From Chitinophagaceae bacterium (GTDB lineage: Bacteria > Bacteroidota > Bacteroidia > Chitinophagales > Chitinophagaceae), in contig JAQBNL010000083.1 in NCBI GenBank assembly GCA_028288585.1, positions 1-60,550 on the forward strand: a stretch of DNA of 60,550 nt, in the 5' to 3' direction. Below the pieces are notes generated by a model. That model was not told the origin of the DNA. It searched no databases and was given only the letters and a program-made list of their open reading frames with translations. Both the position numbers and the translations under genes were made by a program. Positions 54,369 to 60,550 of the stretch are shown in pieces (the stretch's first letter is position 1; each line of letters starts with the position of its first letter).

Positions 54369-55730
54369 ATGTCTACAAAAAATCAACTTCTTCTTTTTAT
54401 AATTTTTTTGTTTGCAATTGCAGCATGCAGTAACAATAAACATATTGTAAAAAATAAAGTTCAGTTCTCAAAACAGGATGAAGAATTATATACGCTGGTG
54501 CAAAAGCAAACATTTCAATACTTCTGGGAAGGTGCTGAACCAAATAGTGGTATGGCCAGAGAACGTTTTCATGAAGATGGTATTTATCCTGACAATGATA
54601 AGAATGTAGTTACAACCGGTGGCAGCGGCTTTGGTGTAATGGCAATACTTGCGGGCATTAACCAAAATTTTATTACAAGGGATGAGGGAAGAAAAAGATT
54701 TGAAAAAATTGTAAGCTTCCTTGAAAAAGCTGATCGCTTTCATGGCGCATGGTCTCACTGGATATATGGTGAAACAGGAAAAGTAAAACCATTTGGCCGG
54801 AAAGATAATGGCGGTGATCTTGTGGAAACTTCTTTTATGCTGCAGGGATTACTTTGTGTACGACAATATTTTCAAAGTGGAAATGAAGAAGAAAAAAATC
54901 TTGCACAAAGAATTGATAAGCTTTGGAGAGAAGTAGAGTTTGATTGGTACCGCAATGGCAAAAATGTTTTGTACTGGCACTGGAGTCCCACATACAATTG
55001 GGAAATGAATTTTGCTGTTACAGGCTATAACGAATGTTTGATAATGTATATCCTCGCCGCATCTTCTCCCACTCATTCTATCCCTGCAGAAGTGTATCAT
55101 GAAGGCTGGGCAAAAAATGGTGAGATAAAAGCCTCTACAATAAAGTATGGGCATACATTACATTTATCTCATAATGGAGCGCAGGAATACGGTGGCCCTC
55201 TTTTCTGGACACATTATTCTTATCTTGGGTTAGATCCGCAGGGATTAAAAGATGAGTATGCAGATTACTGGGAAGAAAATAAAAACCAGGCTTTGATAAA
55301 TCACGACTGGTGTGTTGATGATCCAAAAAAATTTAAAGGGTATGGGAATGATAGCTGGGGGCTTACTGCCAGCTATTCAGTAAAAGGTTATGCAGCGCAT
55401 TCTCCGGGAGATAAAAATGATCTTGGAGTAATTTCACCAACGGCTGCACTTTCATCCATGCCTTATACACCTGAATATTCAATGCAGGCAATGCGACATT
55501 GGTATAATGAAATGAAAGATAAATTGTGGGGCACATATGGTTTTTATGATGCATTTAGTGAGACTGATAATTGGTACCCCAAAAAGTATCTTGCAATTGA
55601 CCAGGGACCTATTGTTGTAATGATGGAAAATTATCGCAGCGGTTTGTTGTGGAAATTATTTATGAGTTGTCCTGAAATAAAAAATGGGTTAAAAAAGCTG
55701 GGCTTTCAAAGTCCATGGATAAAAAATTAA
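54369..55730 (+). CDS. GH144-like/glucoamylase-family lipoprotein (copy 2)
   Basis: The 453-residue lipoprotein (AAC20) is nearly all catalytic domain, with no Ig domain or proline tether. It carries the same landmarks as its neighbours: LYTLVQKQTFQYFWEGAEP, GGDLVETSFMLQGLL, LYWHWSPTYNWEMNF and AIDQGPIVVMMENYRSGLLWKLF. It starts 5 bp after copy 1, so the copies are co-transcribed. A beta-1,2-glucanase or related glucan hydrolase role is inferred. Differences from copy 1 are spread over the whole length, so this is an old duplication and the copies probably differ in specificity. Confidence 0.87.
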   Translation: MSTKNQLLLFIIFLFAIAACSNNKHIVKNKVQFSKQDEELYTLVQKQTFQYFWEGAEPNSGMARERFHEDGIYPDNDKNVVTTGGSGFGVMAILAGINQNFITRDEGRKRFEKIVSFLEKADRFHGAWSHWIYGETGKVKPFGRKDNGGDLVETSFMLQGLLCVRQYFQSGNEEEKNLAQRIDKLWREVEFDWYRNGKNVLYWHWSPTYNWEMNFAVTGYNECLIMYILAASSPTHSIPAEVYHEGWAKNGEIKASTIKYGHTLHLSHNGAQEYGGPLFWTHYSYLGLDPQGLKDEYADYWEENKNQALINHDWCVDDPKKFKGYGNDSWGLTASYSVKGYAAHSPGDKNDLGVISPTAALSSMPYTPEYSMQAMRHWYNEMKDKLWGTYGFYDAFSETDNWYPKKYLAIDQGPIVVMMENYRSGLLWKLFMSCPEIKNGLKKLGFQSPWIKN

Positions 55731-55744
55731 TCTCAACGTTGATT

Positions 55745-57175
55745 ATGTTTCGCAAAATTATTTTTACCACGGTTGCTATCTCAGCAAGCTCTTTATTGTT
55801 GGCACAAAAAAAATTAAAGCAATCGACTCATACTTATCCTGATTCTATCCCGGTAGTTGGTATTATTAAAGATCTCTCAGACTCAGCGTTGCTCGATGTT
55901 ATACAACGACAAACTTTTCGTTTTTTCTGGCATGGCGCACATCCTGTAAGCGGGCTTGCTTTGGAACGTAGCAATACTGTGTTGGCAGAACATTACTGGG
56001 ATTATATTAATGAAGCATGGGATGAACCCAACTTCAGCAAAACGCCTTTCGGCCCTGATGCAGGTGCCATTGGTGGTACAGGCTTTGGTATCATGAGTAC
56101 CATTGTTGCAGTAAACAGGGGATGGATAGGACGTGATACAGCTATTGGACGGTTAATAAAAATTGCAGATTTTTTAATTAATGCAGATTGCTATCATGGC
56201 ATCTACCCACATTTCATGAATGGAAGAACAGGTAAAACAATTAAATTCGACAGGCTTGATGATGGTGCAGACATCGTAGAAACATCTTATCTCTTAATGG
56301 GGTTTCTGTGTGCACGAGAATATTTTAATGGAAATACTCCAAAAGAAGTTTACTTACGCAAACGCATTAACCAGATGTGGGGCGCTGCCAACTGGAACTG
56401 GCATACGAATAATCAAAATAAATTGTTCTGGCACTGGAGCCCTAACAATGGCTTTGATATGAATTTCCCTGTATGGGGTTATAATGAATGTCTGATCACT
56501 TATATCATGTCAGCATCTTCTCCCAACCATAGCATTGCTAAAAGTGTTTATGATGGTACATGGGCAGGAAGCGCCGGGTTTAAAAATGGCAGGGAATATT
56601 ATGGATATAAATTGCCTTTGGGAAATTATGATAAGGATAAAGGCGGTCCTTTATTTTTTGAACAATATACTTTCCAGGGTATTGATCCCCGGGGATTGAA
56701 AGACTCATTGGGTAATGATTATTTTATGCAGGGAAAAAATCATACACTTATCAACAGGGCTTATTGTATAGAGAATCCAAATAAGTTTAAAGGTTACAGT
56801 TCAACATGCTGGGGACTAACAGCCGGAGATAGTTACAAAGGTTATGTGGCGCACAGTCCTGAGAATGATCGTGGTGTTATACAACCCACAGCAGCCATAT
56901 CTTCTATGCCTTACACACCGAAGGAAAGTATGGAAGCATTGCGTTATTTCTATTATACCCTGGGCGATAAAATATGGAGCAAATATGGTTTTGTAGATGG
57001 CTTCAGTATTCATCATAACTGGTATGCAAAAAGCCATTTGGCAATTGACCAGGGACCGATTGTGGTGATGATAGAAAATTACCGCACCGGCTTATTATGG
57101 AATTTATTTATGAAGATACCGGACATACAGAATGGATTAAAGAAATTAGGCTTTAGTAGTCCCAGAATTAAATGA
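55745..57175 (+). CDS. GH144-like/glucoamylase-family periplasmic enzyme (copy 3)
   Basis: The ATG at 55745 gives a clean signal peptide (MFRKIIFTTVAISASSLLLAQ) and 476 residues; the earlier ATG at 55715 would overlap copy 2 by 16 bp. The landmarks recur: LLDVIQRQTFRFFWHGAHP, DGADIVETSYLLMGFL, LFWHWSPNNGFDMNF and AIDQGPIVVMIENYRTGLLWNLF. It has an insertion near residue 85 (AEHYWDYINEAWDEPNF) absent from copies 1 and 2. It lacks a lipobox, so unlike those copies it is probably soluble in the periplasm. This suggests surface (1, 2) and periplasmic (3) steps on one glucan. Confidence 0.87.
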   Translation: MFRKIIFTTVAISASSLLLAQKKLKQSTHTYPDSIPVVGIIKDLSDSALLDVIQRQTFRFFWHGAHPVSGLALERSNTVLAEHYWDYINEAWDEPNFSKTPFGPDAGAIGGTGFGIMSTIVAVNRGWIGRDTAIGRLIKIADFLINADCYHGIYPHFMNGRTGKTIKFDRLDDGADIVETSYLLMGFLCAREYFNGNTPKEVYLRKRINQMWGAANWNWHTNNQNKLFWHWSPNNGFDMNFPVWGYNECLITYIMSASSPNHSIAKSVYDGTWAGSAGFKNGREYYGYKLPLGNYDKDKGGPLFFEQYTFQGIDPRGLKDSLGNDYFMQGKNHTLINRAYCIENPNKFKGYSSTCWGLTAGDSYKGYVAHSPENDRGVIQPTAAISSMPYTPKESMEALRYFYYTLGDKIWSKYGFVDGFSIHHNWYAKSHLAIDQGPIVVMIENYRTGLLWNLFMKIPDIQNGLKKLGFSSPRIK

Positions 57176-57184
57176 TTTATTAAA

Positions 57185-58402
57185 ATGACTTTTGCAAAAA
57201 CAACTTTGCGGCGTTGGAAGTATTTAGAAAACCTGGTTTTTATCTTCGTTTTTGGTTATATATTTTATTATTTGATCACGGGGTTTTCTCAATATTCCTG
57301 GGCAACTTTTTCAGGTAAGGGTTTTATTTATGACTTCACTAATCCTATACATACAAAAGAATTTTATAAATGTTTTCTATCTGTCATCGGCTTACTTACT
57401 TCTTTTTATTATCTATGGGAAATAGGCAAACTTTTTATAGAGGTATTGAAAAAAGAAAAGAATATTAAATGGAGTCGTACCAGGCTGTTCAATGTATTCA
57501 AAGAGGTGCGTCACAGATACCAACCCACTTTCCTTTCAAGTTATTTTGGAGAACTTCTTACAAAATTAATTGTGCTTGATGTCTTCTGGATATTGCTGCC
57601 TTACTTTCAAAAAATTTCATTATTCACAATTAATTTTGAATGGTATAGCTGGATCTATGCCTATTTGATATGGGAGCTTTCCATGTGGACATGGCATTAC
57701 GGCGCTCATAAGATCCGGCTTTTCTGGTGCCTGCATTCGCCACATCATGCTCCGGAAGAACTCAATATGACCGTGGCCTGGGTGCATTTTTTTGCAGAAG
57801 GATATTACTCGGCTGCTGTACAATTAGTGATCTTAATGTTCCTCGGAGTTCAGCCGGCAATGCTCCTTGTTATCATGTCTATTGAAACAATGTGGGGAAC
57901 ATTTATTCATGCAGGTGAAAGATCTTTTAAAGATGGCCGCTTTGGAATTATGCAAAAAATTTTGATCACACCTTCTCATCATCGTGTACATCATGCCAAA
58001 AATCCATTGTACATGGATAGAAATTTTTGTTCTTTTCTTCCATTTTGGGATTGGTTATTTGGTACCCTTCAACCACAGAAAAAAGAAATAAAAATAGAAT
58101 ATGGTATTACCCGTAAAATGGATGTTACCAATTTTGTGGATTTTTATTTCGGGGAATGTTTTCTGCTGTATAAAGATGTAAGAAATGCTAAAGGGTTAAA
58201 AAATAAAATTTTATTTATGGTAAAGCCCCCGGGCTGGAGTCCCGAAAGTGTTGAGCATACGGCCGCAACGGTAAGAGCCAATTTTATAAAAGAAAATCCG
58301 GAGTTAGGATATACAAGTAAGGATTTCCTTCTAAATAAAATACGAAAGCGTAGAATAGTATCGGTGGAAGACCATATGATTGAAAATGTAAAGACAGTAT
58401 GA
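57185..58402 (+). CDS. Fatty acid hydroxylase/sterol desaturase-family membrane protein
   Basis: The 405-residue protein has several membrane helices and the histidine clusters of the di-iron hydroxylase family: HYGAHK, HSPHHAPEE, HAGERSF and HHRVHHAKN. All the expected histidines are present, so it should be an active membrane oxygenase acting on a lipid alkyl chain or sterol-like substrate. It follows the third GH144-like gene by 9 bp. There is no known reason for such an enzyme in a glycan locus; it may modify a surface lipid. The substrate is unknown. Confidence 0.88.
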   Translation: MTFAKTTLRRWKYLENLVFIFVFGYIFYYLITGFSQYSWATFSGKGFIYDFTNPIHTKEFYKCFLSVIGLLTSFYYLWEIGKLFIEVLKKEKNIKWSRTRLFNVFKEVRHRYQPTFLSSYFGELLTKLIVLDVFWILLPYFQKISLFTINFEWYSWIYAYLIWELSMWTWHYGAHKIRLFWCLHSPHHAPEELNMTVAWVHFFAEGYYSAAVQLVILMFLGVQPAMLLVIMSIETMWGTFIHAGERSFKDGRFGIMQKILITPSHHRVHHAKNPLYMDRNFCSFLPFWDWLFGTLQPQKKEIKIEYGITRKMDVTNFVDFYFGECFLLYKDVRNAKGLKNKILFMVKPPGWSPESVEHTAATVRANFIKENPELGYTSKDFLLNKIRKRRIVSVEDHMIENVKTV

Positions 58403-58467
58403 AGTGTATAAGCTTAACAGCCTAAAGAGTTTGCATGAATTAAATAATAAATAGTAAATCAATAGTT

Positions 58468-59637
58468 ATGAGCAACTCAATATCACGACAAAAATTTTTG
58501 CAGCAAACAGCTATGGCCGGTGCTGCAGTATTGCTTTCTTCACTTGAGAGTTTTGCATTAACTAAAGCAGATAAAAAATTAAAGGTGGCAGTTATTGGCT
58601 GCGGAAGTGTAAGCAACCGTTACCTGCCACAACTGCAATCATCAAAACTGATAGAAGTAGTAAGCCTTTGTGATATCAAATATGACAGGGCTTTGGCGCA
58701 AAACAAACAGTACAATGTAAATGCAAAAACATATCCTAACATTCATGCAATGTTACAAGGTGTTCCATTCGATATGATGGTCACGCTGACAGATATGCAG
58801 GTACATGGCGAGTTAAATAAAATAGCATTGCTGGCAGGCAAACATGTATGGAGTGAAAAACCGATGGCTAATACTTATGCTGAAGGAAAGGCTTTGCTGG
58901 ATTTAGCTAAGAGTAAAAAGCTGAGATTATGGGGAGCGCCGGCAGTGGTTAATAGCCCGCAGTTTGCCTTCATGAGTAAAGCGATCCAGGAAGGAAAGCT
59001 CGGCCGTGTTGCAAGTGCCCATGGACAGTATGGACATACAGGACCAACATGGTCTGCTTTTTTTTATGAAAAAGGTGGAGGCAGTATGCCGGACCTTGGT
59101 GTATATAATATGGCTACGCTAACGGGTTTGCTTGGCCCTGCAAGATCAGTAATGGCTATGCTGAGTATTGTAAAACCCGAACGTACTGTTGATGATAAAG
59201 GAAAAATAAAAGTGGAAGCCGAAGACAATGCACATATTTTATTGGAGCATGATAAAAATATCATCAGCCATGTAATGTGTGGCTTTAATTTTTTTGATAC
59301 GCATGGGCATGAAGCAGGCGCCCAAACCTTGCATTCTATCCAGGTTTTTGGAGATGCAGGAAACATGCGGTTGATCGGCTATGATTGGGAAACCAATGGA
59401 GTAGTACTCGATACAGCAGAGACCCAACCACCAAAATTAATGAGCACCGACAAAGGCGGTTATGAATGGCAGGAAGGCGCAAGGGTTACAGGCGAAAGTA
59501 TTGTAAAGGGCATTGAGCCAAGGATTAATGTAGAGCATGCCTTGCATGTGCTGGAAATAATGGAAGCTGCAAGAAGATCATCAGCAACAGGTATGAAAGT
59601 GAAATTAAAAAGTAAATTTCCCTGGCCCATGGTCTGA
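58468..59637 (+). CDS. Gfo/Idh/MocA-family oxidoreductase with N-terminal export-like sequence
   Basis: The 389-residue protein has an N-terminal SRQKFLQQTAMAGAAVLLSS stretch that resembles a twin-arginine signal but with only one arginine. A Rossmann fold follows with GCGSVSNRYLP (about 44-54) and the EKPMA motif of the family near residue 131. These enzymes oxidise or reduce sugars with NAD(P), and exported members in Bacteroidota often keep a tightly bound cofactor. Together with the GMC dehydrogenase and DUF1080 protein it could handle 3-keto sugars; this is inferred. It precedes the PhyH-family gene by 61 bp. Confidence 0.88.
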   Translation: MSNSISRQKFLQQTAMAGAAVLLSSLESFALTKADKKLKVAVIGCGSVSNRYLPQLQSSKLIEVVSLCDIKYDRALAQNKQYNVNAKTYPNIHAMLQGVPFDMMVTLTDMQVHGELNKIALLAGKHVWSEKPMANTYAEGKALLDLAKSKKLRLWGAPAVVNSPQFAFMSKAIQEGKLGRVASAHGQYGHTGPTWSAFFYEKGGGSMPDLGVYNMATLTGLLGPARSVMAMLSIVKPERTVDDKGKIKVEAEDNAHILLEHDKNIISHVMCGFNFFDTHGHEAGAQTLHSIQVFGDAGNMRLIGYDWETNGVVLDTAETQPPKLMSTDKGGYEWQEGARVTGESIVKGIEPRINVEHALHVLEIMEAARRSSATGMKVKLKSKFPWPMV

Positions 59638-59653
59638 CCGTCCCGGTCTGACC
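59631..59653. repeat. Two GGTCTGACC palindromes across the Gfo/Idh stop codon
   Basis: GGTCTGACC occurs at 59631-59639 (containing the TGA stop) and 59645-59653. Each is a GGTC-T-GACC palindrome and they are separated by GTCCC. A possible short intergenic repeat remnant; no function is apparent. Confidence 0.5.
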
Positions 59654-59698
59654 ATATAGCATTTCCACAAGGGATCAGTTTATAAAAATTAAATAATC

Positions 59699-60526
59699 AT
59701 GACAAACTTTAAATTAACTCCGCAACAGATCAGCGACTATCATCGTGATGGTTATCTTATTGTAAAAAAATTTCTATCAGATGAAGAAGCAAATAAGCTA
59801 TATACAATTGCTATTGAAGATGACACAATGAAAAAACATGCTTTTGATCTGAATGACCAGGCAGGAAAAAAAACAAAACTTTCTCTATGGTATACACCCG
59901 GAAATGATACCTACGGCCTGCTCACAAAAAGTAAAAGAATGGTTGAATCCGCAGATCAGTTAATGGATGGAGATGCATCGGTTTGCCATTTTCACAGTAA
60001 GCTGATGCAGAAAGAACCAAAAGTTGGTGGCGCATGGGAGTGGCACCAGGATTATGGCTACTGGTATAAGAATGAATTTTTATTTCCCGAACAAATGCTC
60101 TCGATAATGATCGCCATTACCGAAGCGAATAAAGAAAATGGATGCATGCAGGTAATAAAAGGTTCGCACAAGATGGGAAGGATAGAACATGGATTCGCCG
60201 GTGAGCAGGTTGGCGCATCGCAACATTATGTTGACCTGGCATTAAAAACTATGGAGCTGGTATACGTAGAATTGCAACCCGGCGATGCACTATTTTTTCA
60301 TAGCAACACTTTGCACCGATCAGCAGCTAATCTCTCCAATAACTCCAGGTGGTCATTGATCTCTGTATATAACAGGAGTTCTAATATTCCATACAATGAG
60401 CCATCAGGCAGCAGTACTGTTCCACTGGAAACAGTGCCTGACGAAGCTATGCTTGAATGGCAGGGAGATGGATTGGGAGATGAATCCAATTTTTTAGTAA
60501 AAGAAAAAGACCAGGCATTAAAGTAA
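59699..60526 (+). CDS. Phytanoyl-CoA dioxygenase (PhyH) family protein
   Basis: The 275-residue protein is an Fe(II)/2-oxoglutarate-dependent oxygenase of the PhyH family. The metal-binding residues are visible: His and Asp in WEWHQDYGYW, and the second His in SNTLHRSAAN. The Arg that binds 2-oxoglutarate is in NNSRWSL. It opens with the usual FKLTPQQISDYHRDGYLIVKKFL. Bacterial members hydroxylate diverse small substrates, including sugar- or lipid-derived ones. Here it follows a Gfo/Idh/MocA gene, a pairing often seen in Bacteroidota sugar loci. Substrate unknown. The gene ends 24 bp before the window edge. Confidence 0.9.
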   Translation: MTNFKLTPQQISDYHRDGYLIVKKFLSDEEANKLYTIAIEDDTMKKHAFDLNDQAGKKTKLSLWYTPGNDTYGLLTKSKRMVESADQLMDGDASVCHFHSKLMQKEPKVGGAWEWHQDYGYWYKNEFLFPEQMLSIMIAITEANKENGCMQVIKGSHKMGRIEHGFAGEQVGASQHYVDLALKTMELVYVELQPGDALFFHSNTLHRSAANLSNNSRWSLISVYNRSSNIPYNEPSGSSTVPLETVPDEAMLEWQGDGLGDESNFLVKEKDQALK

Positions 60527-60550
60527 AATGAAATTTTTAAGATCACAACC

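Noticed and set aside
52684-57175. Tandem glucoamylase-family genes as an assembly duplication artefact
   Set aside because: The three copies differ along their whole length, in signal peptides and in extra domains.

Overview
The window reads as a chromosomal segment of a member of the Bacteroidota, most likely of the Chitinophagaceae. The reasons are low GC content, TAnnTTTG-type promoter elements, a SusC/SusD pair, a type IX secretion C-terminal domain, a long-form IspH, a Ddl/PASTA gene pair and many lipoproteins. The genus cannot be settled from sequence reading alone. No rRNA, CRISPR array, phage or transposase gene was seen.

Left part (1-8.7 kb), signalling and exopolysaccharide. A truncated histidine kinase with eleven tandem 21-residue coiled-coil repeats runs off the left edge. 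To its right, on the other strand, lies a run of YaiO-type outer-membrane barrel, multi-TM hybrid kinase with HPt, stand-alone receiver, HEAT-repeat membrane protein and processive GT2 glycosyltransferase. This looks like a polysaccharide synthesis/export unit with its own phosphorelay. It ends at a bidirectional terminator shared with an initiator tRNA gene.

Middle part (8.8-28.8 kb), mostly core genes. In order: a DUF2807 protein, a TPP riboswitch driving a TonB-dependent receptor, Ddl-PASTA-rhodanese, an NTF2-like lipoprotein, ferredoxin and acyl-CoA reductase (divergent), an HtrA protease, a cytoplasmic alpha-amylase-family enzyme, IspH, a two-gene secreted (T9SS) unit, Cmk, ClpC, a STAS protein and RNase Z. 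Between the last two sits a four-helix-bundle gene flanked by 33-bp inverted repeats; it looks like a small inserted element.

Right part (28.9-60.5 kb), glycan use. A GH123-like enzyme faces an amino-sugar operon (NahK-like kinase, ROK kinase, GlcN6P deaminase-like). Then follow three consecutive plus-strand blocks: (i) FeS-type GMC dehydrogenase, DUF1080, GH3, GH30, GH16, GH30, closed by a strong terminator; (ii) SusC, SusD and a LamG lipoprotein, closed by another terminator; (iii) a seven-heme cytochrome c, a very large FG-GAP/ASPIC lipoprotein, three tandem GH144-like (glucoamylase-family) enzymes, a fatty acid hydroxylase/sterol desaturase, a Gfo/Idh/MocA oxidoreductase and a PhyH-family dioxygenase. 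Together these suggest a beta-glucan utilisation locus. It combines ordinary hydrolysis with a possible oxidative 3-keto-glycoside route (GMC dehydrogenase, DUF1080, Gfo/Idh) and periplasmic electron transfer. That combined reading is an inference and is the most interesting candidate system in the window.
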